Origin: Utricularia gibba
Taxonomy: Eukaryota; Streptophyta; Magnoliopsida; Lamiales; Lentibulariaceae
Length of the DNA stretch: 64,000 nucleotides
Direction of reading: 5' to 3'
NCBI GenBank assembly: GCA_002189035.1
Contig: NEEC01000013.1
Span: forward strand, 1,736,001-1,800,000
Shown: piece by piece, positions 33,879 through 45,719 of the stretch
Layout: each line of letters begins with the position of its first letter
Position numbering within the stretch: the stretch's first letter is position 1
The notes under the pieces: generated by a model
What the model was told of the DNA's origin: nothing
Seen by the model: only the letters and a program-made list of their open reading frames with translations
The model's database searches: none
Made by a program: the position numbers and the translations under genes

Positions 33879-36800
33879 ATGAGCGTTTCGTATCTCGCCG
33901 GATTCGGGATCCGTTTGTCTCCTGTTTTGGTCTGCCCTTGCGCGGACTTGTCTGGTTGCAGAACTAAAGGGCTCGCTGGAAAGACTTGAGGGGATGGAAT
34001 CTGAGTTCGGTGTCGGAGAAAACAACTCCCTGGCGCTTTTCCTGCAATGAGAATGCCGCTAGTGGTGTTGTTGAGAGTAGTGCACTCGAGAGGAGATCTG
34101 ATGATTGCGTGGAAGTGATAATGGTGGGAAGCAGGAGGGATTCTCTGATTGATTTCTGCTCAGCGTCGTCTTTTCTGTCGCCAATTTTGAGATTATGGTT
34201 GGTTTGATGCCCTAATAGCCATCGTTCTTAGTATTTCGCAGCAGTTGATTATTGGCATTGGCAGGTGCGTTTTTGGTGATGACTCCGGAGAAGCTCGGTT
34301 ACAAGAAAGGCTTACTAATAAAGGTATTCCATAGAACGGATTTCTGTTTTGGCAAGATTAAACTTTCATATTCTTGATTTCTGCAGAGTGATCTATTATC
34401 TTTTGAATGAAGGAATTCACGCAATCAGATTAAAAAAAAAAAAACTTATTCCTACTCCTCGTGTGAGCTACTGATTCAGTTTTCGTTTTTTTTTAACAGG
34501 CGGCACTGCAAATATTGAAAATATCCCAATGTGGCAGCCATCTTGTAAAGCTGTTATACTTGTTTGTTCATCGCCCGCCTTTTCCAATTCAAGCTCGCAT
34601 CTTTTGCATTTTCATGCGTTACTTTTGTTCTGAAATGCTAAATCCATTAGAAAGAAATTTAAGTTTCTGTGGGAACTGGGAAGTCTGGCACATTAAAGCA
34701 TTAATTTTCTTATACATGTCAGATGAAGTTGAATATCCTGCAACCGAAACATGGTTACTTTGCCTTTTCATGGAAGTTTGCTGAATTGAATCATGAAACT
34801 AGAATTAATGAGTATTATTACCACAGATGCAAAAATTAAACATCATTGGATGTTTTGATAGAGCTACCCTCATGTCAAAATCGACATTGTTTTGCTTCAG
34901 TTGCATTATATTTTTCTTCTTCTTTTTCCTTTGATTTTCGTTAGGTGGTTAGTGCTGCCTATGGGAATGATCATGTTGCATCCCTGGAGGTTCTTAGCAA
35001 TGTCAAGTCCAGGAAGGGGCTTGTGGTTGGTTTGATATTGAAACCATTTAGCTTTGAAGGAAAAAGAAGACTAGAAGAGGTATGCCATTTTCGTATGTTG
35101 ATAGACTGTGTTTGTGCTTGCTTGATTTCTGAAGATGCCTCGTTGCTCATCATTGCAAGGGAACTGATCTAATCCCGCTTGATATGTGACTACATTGAAT
35201 GTGTGTTTCTACATTTTGGTATAGGTGAATGCTTTGTCATATAAAATCGAAAAGCTGGCGAATTTTTGTATTGGTGAGTGACTGCTCTTTTAGGCATCTG
35301 ATTAACTTCAGTATGGAAGACGTGCAAAAACTTTCCATGTATCAACAATGTTCTAGTCCTACTAAACATGGCGCAGTTCATAACATGCTCAATAGTTATG
35401 ATCTCTATGAATGCTGGAAAGATGTAGTTGTGGGCGAGGAGAAATACAAGAATGAAAGATGTCCCAACTAAAGCAGGGGTGCTTAGGTCTCACCTGCTTA
35501 TTTGTTTTGGTGTATGATACAGCTCTTGATACTGATGCGCTCCTAGAAAATGACCTTGTGACCTTGGATGAGGCTTGGAGAACATCTAATAATTCTGCTC
35601 TAATGGTCATGAATGCCATCTCCTTTTTATTTTCCGTGAGTAAGCTTTAGCTGATCTTATTCCTTCAATTTTCTCGTTCAATTTCATTGTTTCTTTTTTA
35701 CCATGTATCTTCATCAGGACAAACACAAAAAAATCCTGAACACAAAAGCTAATATCAATAGAGACCTTCAGCTTCCTGAGCTACAGGAGGTAACTTCTTT
35801 GTAGAATCCATGTTCATTACCTTTTCTTTTCTAATGTAGCTGATCTCCCTCCTCCCTCCCTCTGTTAGTTTTGGCATTAATGAAAATTTATGCAGATTCT
35901 CAACAGCCATGGTGAAGCGAGAATTGCATTTGGGGCTGGCTACAACATAGAGACCTCACTTTTGCAAGCTGCGAATGGCTGTAATTTCCTTGATGTGGAC
36001 AAGGATGTGAGTTTTTTTTCTGATCTTTCTTTTTTGTTTGATAAAATGCTTAATCCCTAGCTTTTTTTTTAACACCTCTCTTGCGACACACCTTTTGGCT
36101 CTTCATAGATTTGTTTCCATATGATTTCAGCTCAGCTAATCTGCTCAAACTGGCATCTTTCTGTCATTATTTTGTTACCAGGATCTTGATGGTTTGATGC
36201 TATGTACAATTGGGACTTCAGCTTTCGAATGCTCCATGGACATGAATAGTGCTTTACTAACAGTTCGTTCCGCACTAAGATGGAAGGGCGAAATTATTTT
36301 AACTGTTGCCACTGTGCCCAGTTTGGAGCCTAATGTACTACAGTCTACAATCATATTTTGTGGGTAGGGTTCCTTCTCAGGAAATTCGAACTTGCTGTCC
36401 ATTCTCTGTTTCATGAAGCTTCATTATTAGCACTTTGTTGTCTCTATTCTTTTCCATATTCATTGCATAACTAGATTTATTTTAACTTGTTTGTGGTCGT
36501 TGCTTGCCTTGTATCTACAGAATCAGCAAGGAATGCTTGACACCTGCACCGAAAAATGGTCTATTCTTTAGGCTTGGACAGTATTTTCCATTCATATTTA
36601 ATATATTTAAGAATCCGAATGATCCAAAATCATCCCCTGATGAAACGTCACCTGAGGCTCTTCATACTCCATATATTTCAAGTGTTGATGATTCGCCAGC
36701 AAGCCATCCCGTTCCTGTCACAAGTTCATTTGGTGCTACAACTGATTATACAAATAGTTTATCTGATAACATCTTTTCATTGGTGGAATCAAGGTCATTT

Positions 36801-38280
36801 TTTATCTTCTATTTTAATGAACAAGTGTTTTTTCGCGTGGTATATTTCATAATTTAAACAGCTTCTTGTGTAGGCACGAAGATGATTCTGCAAACAACCA
36901 GATAGTATCAATGGAGTCATCTTCTTGCTATTCTACTTTTGAGTTGAACTCTGAAGGTAGAACTTTCACATGCTGTGATTCAGCTTGTTTTTCTTTTGAT
37001 TTATATTCTTATATATAAAATTTATGGTTGTTTATTAACCGGTAAAGACAGCCTATTTCTGTAAAATGATGGTCTCTGGGCTGAATCACAGGCGACCTTA
37101 TGTTGAAAGGGGAGCAACTTGCTAGAGGCACACTTCGACCAGGCTATACATCTGAAATTTCAAAATGCAGTAGTAGTTTCTCAGATGTAAATGCATTGGA
37201 TGGTACTGTCAACATCCACCAACAACCTGTGGGTGTCAAAAATTCCAAGTATTTTGGCGATGCTTCTATGACATCAAATACAAAAAGTGCAGACCTATGG
37301 GGAGTTTATGATCATAGGAACTGGCAGCATGGTGGTCTTGGTGTCTCTGATTCAACAGGCTATTTTCAAGAGGATGCTGCTTCCACTAACTTAGATACTA
37401 ATTCCAATGGATTTAAGAAGCAGGGGGTCTCTCAGTTCGTGCTGCATCTATGCTGGTAACCTTAATTTCTTTTCCATTGTTTTGACATGACAATGCATGC
37501 AACATATCTCATCCCATCTTCATGTCACACAAAGGAATCAGAAAGAGACACATACAAGAAATGGAGGCGTGTGGCAGAAATGAAATATCGTGGAGGAACA
37601 TACATTGGGCACATTGAAGGAGGACTTCCTGAAGGAAAAGTACTGCCTTCTAAAAAAAAAAAAAAACTACAACATATTCTCCCTCACATGGATGAGTAAT
37701 TTCCAACATATTGTTTTCCAGGGTCGCCTGTTGCTCACAGATGGAAGCATCTACGATGGCGCCTGGCGCTATGGTAAGAGATGTGGTATGGGAACATTTT
37801 ATTTCAACAATGGCGATGTCTTCAAAGGACTATGGAGAGATGATGTTATGCACGGAAAGGTACATCACTTCCCCCCTGCAAAGTTCACCTGCCATTTTAC
37901 ATAGATCCGTTCACTCTACAAACAACAGCATGTGCCTGCACTTGTGTTCTTAGGGATGGATTTACTTCCACACCGGAGACAGATGGTTTGTCAACTTCTG
38001 GAAGGGAAAGCCAAACGGGGAAGGCCGATTCTACTCTCGTCTGGGAGACATTTTCTTTGGCAACTTCAAAGACGGATGGCGCCACGGCCACTTCCTTCGC
38101 ATCGATTCCGACGGATCAAGGTGTGTCTCCTCTTCTATTCCGGCTGTTTTGCTGTAACTCAGGGAGGCTCTTTACATGAGATTTGTGGTGATCATCTGCA
38201 CCAGGTATCAGGAAGTGTGGGAAGAAGGTGTGCTTGTTACTGAGAAGAAGTTGGATCCTGATGATGCTGAGATTGGGTGA
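33879..38280 (+). CDS. ARC3: Plastid division protein ARC3 (FtsZ-like plus MORN repeats)
   Basis: ARC3 is the stromal inhibitor of Z-ring assembly away from mid-plastid, binding FtsZ1. The N-terminal FtsZ-like region reads DDCVEVIMVGSRRDSLIDFC, CKAVILV, VVSAAYGNDHVASLEVL, GLILKPFSFEGKRRLEEV, DALLENDLVTLDEAWRTSNN, GEARIAFGAGYNIETSL and RLGQYFPFIFNIFK. A Ser-rich middle region follows, then EMKYRGGTYIGHIEGGLPEG and a run of MORN repeats: GSIYDGAWRYGKRCGMGTFY, NGDVFKGLWRDDVMHGKGW, GDRWFVNFWKGKPNGEGRFY and GDIFFGNFKDGWRHGHF. The stop is at 38278-38280. The ATG at 33879 (MSVSYLAGFGIRLSPVLVCP) is in a different frame from DDCVEVI; one missing base near 33966-33985 explains it. A second -1 break lies in the G5 run 37423-37427, just before VRAASML. 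Confidence 0.93.
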
Positions 38281-38285
38281 ACCCG

Positions 38286-38308
38286 CTCTCTCTCTCTCTC
38301 TCTCTCTC
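38286..38308. repeat. (CT)n microsatellite
   Basis: A perfect CT dinucleotide run of about 11 units immediately after the ARC3 stop codon, in the 3' UTR. Confidence 0.9.
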
Positions 38309-38827
38309 CATGTTTTCTATGAATTTTTTATATTTCATTATATATTATGTATAATTGAAATTTCTAGGCTTTTCCGATATTATGATAAATTTTATTCATT
38401 ATTTTTCTCGGAATAATCAGGAGTGTTGTAAACAATTAATTTATCTTCGAATATTTATTTTTTATGTATTTTATAATAAGAAAATCATATTTTAAAATGT
38501 TAATTATATGGTTTAAGTTAATATTCAATTTGGATTTAAATTTGAAATATATGTGTTAGGTAAATTTAAGTATGTCAATAAATATGTATAATAAATTTAG
38601 TATAAAATATATATCTTTCATCATTTTAGTAAATATTATAAAATATTTAAATTTATTTATAATTTAACGATTAATTTTTTATATATAATATTGATCATTT
38701 TGAATATTTTATTTTTATAATTTTTTATATGTTACTTTTTTTTTTGAAAAAATATCTTATAAAAAATTAGACAAGGTACTTTTATATAAATTATTTTTGT
38801 ATCCCATGTAATGGATGTGGAATTAGA

Positions 38828-39149
38828 TTAAAAGTATGCTCTAGAAAATTTTTAGAAATATTTTTGTTTTTGAAAAAGTAAAAAGTAAAAATAAAAATAG
38901 TTTATAAAAATAAAAGTAAAAATGGGTGTTCTAGAAAATTGTAAAATTTTTATGGATTTATGTTGAAAAATAGAAATAGAATACAAAATTAGTTCACTTT
39001 TACTTTTTCAAAAACTATTTTTGAAGTGTAATACCAAAAGTATTTTTATTAAAAGTAGAAGTAAAAATAAGTGGTATTCTGAATTAAAATTATTTTTACT
39101 TTTTCAAAAATAAAAATAGGTTGTAAAAATTTTATAGAACACACTTTAA
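38828..39149. mobile_element. Long-TIR MITE, about 322 bp
   Basis: The left end (ttaaaagtatgctctagaaa, from 38828) and the reverse complement of the right end (ttaaagtgtgttctataaaa, from 39149) align over about 57 bases with few mismatches, both running into tttttgaaaaagtaaaaa. The interior is AT-rich and non-coding and contains a further partial copy of the end motif near 38928. The ends suggest a TTAA or TTA target duplication. It lies between ARC3 and the RING-CH gene. Confidence 0.7.
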
Positions 39150-39249
39150 TATTCTTTTTAAAAATTTATTAGCAAATACTTATATTTAATTTATATCAGT
39201 TTATGAAAAAGACGTGTGAGCACTTTAACTGCCATAACCGTTGACAGTT

Positions 39250-39335
39250 TTGACCTCCGCGTTGACTCGGATGTTCATTACAAAATTCTTGTTTGTCGGT
39301 TTGATTATTCGATGCATTTGACTGTTTCCAGTCAA
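39250..39335 (+). promoter_or_regulatory. W-box cluster upstream of the RING-CH gene
   Basis: Four TTGACY cores occur within 86 bases: TTGACC at 39250-39255, TTGACT at 39262-39267 and 39318-39323, and an inverted AGTCAA at 39330-39335. WRKY control is inferred from the motifs. Confidence 0.55.
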
Positions 39336-40022
39336 ACAAACAAAAAAAAAGAACTCAAAATACTGGAAATCGTCACGGTTACGGGTAGTGGCCCTCGAGG
39401 AGCAGTTGATGCAGATCGTGGAAAAAAGAGTATGGCTGGAAAGACGCCATCTTTCTGCTGTTTTTCAAAGAAGTCTACTGTTTCGTCTCTGCCTCCGCGT
39501 TCTGTGTAGAGTTAACGACACTGTTACGTACGCATATATATATATACACTGCACACCATTTTTGAGTTCTGGACGCCAATTGATTCTTGAATTACAATAA
39601 GCATCTCTCAATCAGTCTCTTGCTTTACAAGGAAAACCAGCTTTTTCTAGGCTTTGGGATATCCGAATTCCTGGTGTGTAAGTCTCCTCTTCACCACCCC
39701 TTTTCGTATATTCTTTCGAATGCCTCTTCCTGTTTCGTATCTGGGTAAAGATTGCTTAACTATGTGGGCTGTGTCATTTGTAGGAAAGAAGCTTATCTGG
39801 CGAAAGATTGCTTCTTTCCTACAAATTTCGATGTGGGTTGTGTCGTTTGCTTGTTGGGGTGATGCTTTTCATTGGGCGTCATCTTCGTTGTTGGCTGTTA
39901 TATACTGTTCTGCGATCGATTTATCTCGAAAGATCTCACCTTTAAATTCTTTATTCCTATCTTTACAGATTGACAGCTTCTTAATCCCTTTCTAGAACCG
40001 GGAGCTCCTGAAATTCTTTTTC

Positions 40023-41160
40023 ATGGGGGATCACTTCGTCTTGCTAGTTGATCGTTTGCTCACAGAATCAACTCTAGAGGCTGCGTTCCAAAATGCGAAC
40101 CAACTAAAACACGTCAATCCCACCACAATCAATGATTCGGGTGTCCAACTTTCGGACAATTGTTCATCTCCCAGGAAGGTAGGTGAGTGCAGGATATGCC
40201 TTGATGAAGATGTGGTTTCACGCATGGAAGCTCCTTGTTCCTGCTCTGGGAGCTTAAAGGTGTGTTTTTTTTTTCGCTTTCTCCTTCGGCTGGGGCGGAG
40301 TTTTGTTACCGAGCTTGATGCTCTTCTGTTTCTGCTTTCAGTTTGCTCACAGGAGATGTGTCCAGAAGTGGTGCAACGAGAAGGGGGATACAACCTGTGA
40401 AATATGCCATCAGGTCCACCGTGTTTTTGAACTTTCCCTCTCCTGGAAATGCTCGATTGTTCTCCTGATTCCTATATTTGCAGCAATTCAAGCCTGGATA
40501 TTCTGCTCCTCCATCTGTTTTCCGGTATCCCATGGAATTCAGGAGGAACTGGAGAATCGTTCGGAGAAATCTCCACAACCACGAGATATTCGCGATGGAA
40601 TCAGCTGACCCGACTGACGACGGCAGCTACGCCGTTTCTGCATCATCACACAACGCAGTTTTATGCCGTGCAGTTGCCACCATAGTAAGCTTACTTCTTT
40701 AGCCTTCACTGATAGCTCTGAGGATGGTGACCGCCCTGCAATTTATGTCATCGGTTTTCTTCAGTTTATGGCTCTGCTAATCCTGGGACATACTCTTCTT
40801 GCTGCGGATCCAGCCGAGAGCTACACCTTTGCGTTGTACATGGTAAGAATCCAGCTTCTGCAACAATGGAAGTTTTGAGAGCTTTTCTTGAGTTGAGTTG
40901 AAATACAGATCTCGATGCTTGGAATTGCTGGGATTCTTCTGTCTGTTTGCATAATTCTGAAAACTGTGAGCTCCCTTCTAGAGCAACGGCATCAACAGGT
41001 AATATCTAACACTTCTTCTCCCTGAACTCAAAGATCGACCCCAATGGTGGGGATGCTCTGCAAAAAGGTGATAATGTGCGCTTGTGACTCACAGGTGACT
41101 CTGTATGCACCTGCATCTGCTGAAGAAGCTGACTTGCAGCCCGTTATTGCGATACTATGA
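40023..41160 (+). CDS. RING-CH (RINGv) membrane E3 ligase with DUF3675
   Basis: This is a MARCH-type ubiquitin ligase anchored in membranes. The start at 40023-40025 gives MGDHFVLLVDRLLTESTLEA. The C4HC3 RING-CH is split by an intron: CRICLDEDVVSRMEAPCSCS, then FAHRRCVQKWCNEKGDTTCE and IC. The next exon begins QFKPGYSAPPSVFRYPMEFR, the DUF3675 start, and continues RRNLHNHEIFAM. Two hydrophobic segments follow: FMALLILGHTLLA and ISMLGIAGILLSVCIILKTV. The last exon is VTLYAPASAEEADLQPVIAI followed by L, with TGA at 41158-41160. Splice sites close in frame throughout. The substrate is unknown. Upstream lie four W-box cores, suggesting stress control. Confidence 0.93.
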
Positions 41161-41515
41161 CAGGGGAAAAGAAGCTCAAGAAAATGGAGTTACCCGAATG
41201 GTGATCGGGCCGTTACACCCTAAAAAACCAAACAAAACAGAAGAAAGTACAGAAAAGAGCCAAGGATAGACAGGGTAAGCATGGTTGTCAAACAAGGTGC
41301 ATGTTTCACCACTGCCTTGTCATATCAAAGCATATTCACTGAACTTAGGTATCTACTAATGTGTTTGAAGCACCCTTCGTAATGAAGGGGTGAGAACTAA
41401 AACCTCCAGAAGCAATAAACTCTACATAACTGATGAATGCAGCCCAAGAATAAGCAAAATTTTCAGATACCATTTCTTGATGCAATGGATGGTGATGATA
41501 ATAAAGCTTTAGATG

Positions 41516-42366
41516 TCAGATTCCATTCCTCAAGTCATTGTAACAGAAGGAGTCTACCTGGGATCCATTCCCAACTTTGGTCTTCACAGTGATGCCATCA
41601 ACACCAGCAACGATCAAGGAGGTGGCCAAGCCGATAAACATACCATGCTCCACAATTCCAGGGAGTCTCAAGATTGCATCACTTGCTGCATTAAGATCAC
41701 CAATATCTCTCTCAAAGTACAAATCAATGATGTAGTTCCCGTTATCAGTCACATATGGTTTCCCAGTATCAGGAGAGTTTCTCAACATTGCAACGCAGCC
41801 TGCATCACAAAACAGAGCTGCAAGTCTATTCAAGGAATGGTTCCAACAGAAGGGAATAACCTCCACGGGCATGGCCAATCTGCTTCCCCCAACATAGTTG
41901 ACTAGCTTGGATTCATCAACTATGACGATGAATCTCTTGCTTGCTGACTCCACCATTTTCTCCCGCAACAGAGAACCCCCACGCCCTTAACCAAATTCAT
42001 AAAAGGGTCAACTTCATCTGCTCCATCGATGGCTAAATCAACCACAGGATGTGAATCAAGATCAGACAACGGGATACCCAAGGAGACAGCTTGCTGGTGA
42101 GTTATCGTCGAAGTGGGTATGCCCACGATATCCTTCAGCTTCCCCTGTTTCAAAAGCTGCCCAATTCTGTCTACAGCATGTTTCGCTGTCGAACCTGTGC
42201 CCAGCCCCAGCACCATGCCGGATTCAACGTACTCAACAGCCTTGTGAGCGGCAATCTTCTTCAAATCATCCTGTGTCAGGCTCACGGCTAAACTATGGGA
42301 AGAAGAAACGGATGAGGAAACCATAAGCTTGGCCGGCTCGTGGCCCTCCGTGTAGGCGGCAGCCAT
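41516..42366 (-). CDS. RPI: Ribose-5-phosphate isomerase (RpiA type)
   Basis: The enzyme interconverts ribose-5-phosphate and ribulose-5-phosphate in the pentose phosphate pathway and Calvin cycle. The gene is intronless. The start at 42364-42366 gives MAAAYTEGHEPAKLMVSSSV. Conserved blocks: LTQDDLKKIAAHKAVEYVES, GLGTGSTAKHAVDRIGQLL, the catalytic DGADEVDP, then KMVESASKRFIVIVDESKLV and VTDNGNYIIDLYFERDIGDL, DAILRLPGIVEHGMF and the C-terminal GLATSLIVAGVDGITVKTK. The invariant KGRGGSLLREK block is broken: the frame shifts at the CCC run 41984-41986 (plus strand). The span is 851 nt; adding one base gives 852 nt, 283 residues, the normal length. I therefore regard the gene as functional with an assembly deletion. 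The N-terminus is short for a transit peptide, so a cytosolic form is likely. Confidence 0.92.
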
Positions 42367-42648
42367 GTTCAATCCAACTACTTGGTTGCATAAAACCAGT
42401 AATCCGCAAGATAAGAACTGGATGACCAACCGGTTTTCTGTATCATGAAGAAGTGGTGTTCGACGCTTTGCCTGAGAGAATATAAATAAAATAATGGAGT
42501 AAGTACGGAAAAAATCTTGTCCACTAGCAGCCGTATCATGCCAAATGTCAGACCAAGAACGTGGATGACTGCCTGATGGCTTATCCCTGGCAATCCAAAT
42601 GACAGTTTGCTTTCTCCTCATGAGAGTTCCGCAATTCGCTCGAGTAGC
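42367..42648. promoter_or_regulatory. Divergent spacer between RPI and the PHYH relic
   Basis: RPI (-) and the dioxygenase relic (+) start only about 280 bases apart, so any promoter activity is shared. No strong named element is visible. Confidence 0.5.
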
Positions 42649-43469
42649 ATGCAGAAGAAGCGAAATTGGATAATGGGGATTCAGGGAAGTGTCGACCCAC
42701 CCCAGGTTAAATTATTCGCTTCTGAGGGGTATTTGGTGCTGGAACCTTTCGCCGGTGGGGAGGAAGTGAACTTGTTGAGGTCGAAAATGGATGAAATACC
42801 CAGTCGATTTGATTGTTCAAGTTTGTATCTTCTCCACAAAAAACCCAGGTGAATATGCAATAACAGGGTTTTTTTCGTATGTATTTCCTGTTCGCTGGAG
42901 TTGATTTGGTTACCTCAATTCTGTGCTGCTGGTCTTTACTAGGTTCAGATATTGAATGTGGATGATTATGTTTTTGAAAGTGCTGAGGAGATCTCCTTCT
43001 TCCTTGAAGGTGTGTGCAGCTTTGTAACTCAACTGCAGTTGGGTAAGGGGATGCTTTGTTCCAATCTGGTTCACTTTCTCTGCATTGAAACTTCACATTT
43101 CTTATGGAGTCCTTATGTGTAGTGCTGCCTGGTTTTGGCAGAAAATGCATTTGATGATGATGGGAAACTGAAGCAACCAAAGCAACTATCCATTAACACA
43201 ATTGGACATGGTTCGCTTCCACATCTGTTGGCTTATTTCTCTGAAGATTGGTTCAGATGGACTGGTGAGGAGATTCATCAGAGACGAAGCAGGGTTTCAC
43301 TTTGATAAGACATCTCCTTCTTATTACAAGAAAGATTTCATCCCAATTGAACTCAAACCTGGATCCTTGATTATCATCCACCAGAGGCATGTCTCTAAAA
43401 TATTGATATCCTTCACAACATTCGAAAAGTACCATCAATGGCTGCAAATGGCTTGAGGATGACTGGTAA
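42649..43469 (+). pseudogene. Phytanoyl-CoA dioxygenase-like relic, catalytic exons lost
   Basis: Intact PhyH enzymes are Fe(II)/2-oxoglutarate oxygenases with an HxD...H iron triad. The relic begins MGIQGSVDPPQVKLFASEGY (ATG 42673; an alternative ATG lies at 42649) and continues LVLEPFAGGEEVNLLRSKMD and RFDCSS. Exon 2 (DDYVFESAEEISFFLE) and exon 3 (ENAFDDDGKLKQPKQLSINT, IGHG) are recognisable. Then the sequence jumps to GLVRRFIRDEAGFHFDKTSP and IELKPGSLIIIHQR, and ends GCKWLEDDW. The middle exons carrying HxD and the exon carrying the distal His and 2-oxoglutarate-binding Arg are absent. Exon 1 also splices one base out of phase with exon 2. Without the triad it cannot be an active oxygenase. 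Confidence 0.85.
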
Positions 43470-44192
43470 GTCCATAGATCAGAGGGGAAAAAATGACTTT
43501 TCCCTTGTACATGCTTCTCAGTAGTAACTAGAATCATCCATTTCTTGCGCTTCTAGAATTCCAGGAGCTGTGAACCCTGAACCTCTCTATGCTTCATGAG
43601 TTATCTTTGAAAAACAGTTTGCTTCATGCATCATAGACTTGTTGATGGAACAGTATTCATCAGTTATGATTTGTCTCATTGATCTGTTCTGTAAGCCACA
43701 CTGCATATCCCCTGCTTACATTTCTCATAGAACTCAGACATTCAAGCCCATGACTGTAAATGCATTCTTGAAACTACCAGGAAATACATAGCTTTGCAAT
43801 GCTTATTCAATTAGATGTCTCTGACCCAAGTTTCAAATTTTGCTTGAAGTTTGGAAAAGCGGTGAATGATTATTTTTTTTATTAAATACTAATAATTTAT
43901 TATTTTATTTTAAAAAATGTATATATATATATATTAAGAAGTACCTTTTTCTAAATGTAATCAAATAAAATTTATACAATTTTTGTATGGAATTATACAA
44001 TAGATAAATTTTCATATTATTTTTTCTCTTAATTTAAAAAAATATAAATATGAATTAATTTTTTAAAATACTAAGAATATGTTCTCAAAATGTGATACAC
44101 ACACCCGGTTTTTTTATTACCCGAAGGCAACGACTAAATTACATGCACCTTCACAATCACCCAAACCGGCTACCGAGTTACAAACGAGTCAT
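43470..44192. other. Spacer between the PHYH relic and the DELLA 3' end
   Basis: 43470-43860 has ordinary composition with no coding signal. 43870-44070 is AT-rich, including a short (TA)n run near 43920. The DELLA 3' UTR lies at the right. Confidence 0.45.
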
Positions 44193-45719
44193 TCAAAACT
44201 CTCGGCTCTCGCGGCCGGTCCACGCGGAGGCGGCGATAAGCGGGCGCATGTGCCACCCCAGCATCAAGCAACCGCCGTCCTCGGCCACGGTGTACCCATC
44301 ACCGCCGTCGACGGCGACGAGTTCCGTCGCCAACTTGTACACGTTGGAGCCGTGATGAACCGGGAGGAACCCGTGGGAACCGAACCGGGTTCTCCACTGT
44401 GACAGCGTCTCGTGTCTCTCGACGCGCTCCGGTCCTTCTCCGGCAACCACGTTGTGAATCTGCTGCCCCAGGTACACCTCGCTCATCAATTTATCCTCGT
44501 CGCCGCCGCGGCCGCCGCTTTCGAGGGAATCGAAGAGGGTTGAGTAGTGATGGAGCGCTTCAGTGAACCGGTCTAGGAAGATGCTGCTGTTGTGGTTGGC
44601 TTCTTGCTCCGCTATGGTGAAGATCAATGGATTCAACTGATGAACCAATTGCAGAACTTTGTCGATGGCGCCGGGATTGGCAAGCAACTGGTGCAAATCC
44701 AGGATGGAGTTTACTGCTAAGGCTTCGCCTTCTTGAATCTCGAGCATGGAGGGATTGAGGTCAGCCAAGGAATTGGTCACAAAGCTACGGAAACGGAATT
44801 CGATATTCATGGCACCGGCGAATTCAGCTAACGTTAGCCCCACTGTATTCAAATCATCATGCGAAGGAGGAGCGATTCCGGTGAGGCGGAAAGTGGGAGC
44901 CCCGCCGTCTTGGGTAGCCAGAGCGTATAGCAACGGCGGCCACTGCACACCGTGGTTGATGCTGAAATCAATGACATGAACACGTTTCTTACCGGAAAAA
45001 GCTTCTAGAATCGCTTGATTCGCAGTGAAATGAGCGAACTTGAGATACGGACACGTCTCGTAGAAATGCCTCTGCAACAAATTGGCATCGGAGAAAGCTG
45101 CAGAGCCCTGACTCATCATGGGATTCCAGCAGTAAATTCTCTGCGCCAAAGCTTCCACGAAATAGGTAGCAACTTTTCTCATAGCCCCGGCTTGAGAAAC
45201 AGCGAAGAAAACCACTTTCTTCAAGAAAGCTTCCGCCGCTGTAAAATTCTCCTCCTGCACAGCTTCCGCGCACGCCATTAGCGAATGAACGAGCCTTATC
45301 CCGTTCTCCTGCGAGTCCAGAACCACAGACCGCTTCTCCTGAAAGCAGCCCTTCTGAGACGGCGAGGTTTTGACTTTCTTCAGGGGTGGGTAAACAGCTT
45401 TCCCAGGTACAGAACCAAGATCCGACCCAAAATCAAGGTCAACAGAAGCGGTAACACTGCAATTATCAGGGGAGGGAAAACGGGGCATGGGATCGAGGCC
45501 AGAGAGCATAGATCCAAGCCAGGACGAGAGATCTGCCGGATTGTAATGAACAGTCTCATCGGACGCGAGTTGACAAAGACCCTCTTCGCTACCCATAGCC
45601 ATCTCAATCTGACCAATCTTCCGAGCAACATCCGCCATCTCCGATGACTTGAGGACGTACCCAAGCGCCGCGAAAAACTCGTCTTCCTCGGATTCAGAGA
45701 CATCATGAGCCCCCCACAT
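44193..45719 (-). CDS. DELLA-type GRAS repressor with DEFFA motif
   Basis: DELLA proteins are nuclear repressors of gibberellin responses; GA-bound GID1 binds their N-terminus and triggers SCF-mediated degradation. The gene is intronless, 508 residues, somewhat short for the family. At residues 13-21 the motif reads DEFFAALGY where the canonical form is DELLAVLGY. It is followed by [20 protein letters not shown]. The second GID1-contact motif TVHYNP is intact ([18 protein letters not shown]). The GRAS domain is complete: [55 protein letters not shown], an LHR2/PFYRE region including LFDSLESGG, the SAW part [17 protein letters not shown], and [16 protein letters not shown]. The poly-Ser/Thr spacer seen in many DELLAs is very short. 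The L-to-F changes in the DELLA motif are an observation; altered GA response is inference. Confidence 0.93.
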   Translation of the reverse strand: MWGAHDVSESEEDEFFAALGYVLKSSEMADVARKIGQIEMAMGSEEGLCQLASDETVHYNPADLSSWLGSMLSGLDPMPRFPSPDNCSVTASVDLDFGSDLGSVPGKAVYPPLKKVKTSPSQKGCFQEKRSVVLDSQENGIRLVHSLMACAEAVQEENFTAAEAFLKKVVFFAVSQAGAMRKVATYFVEALAQRIYCWNPMMSQGSAAFSDANLLQRHFYETCPYLKFAHFTANQAILEAFSGKKRVHVIDFSINHGVQWPPLLYALATQDGGAPTFRLTGIAPPSHDDLNTVGLTLAEFAGAMNIEFRFRSFVTNSLADLNPSMLEIQEGEALAVNSILDLHQLLANPGAIDKVLQLVHQLNPLIFTIAEQEANHNSSIFLDRFTEALHHYSTLFDSLESGGRGGDEDKLMSEVYLGQQIHNVVAGEGPERVERHETLSQWRTRFGSHGFLPVHHGSNVYKLATELVAVDGGDGYTVAEDGGCLMLGWHMRPLIAASAWTGRESREF

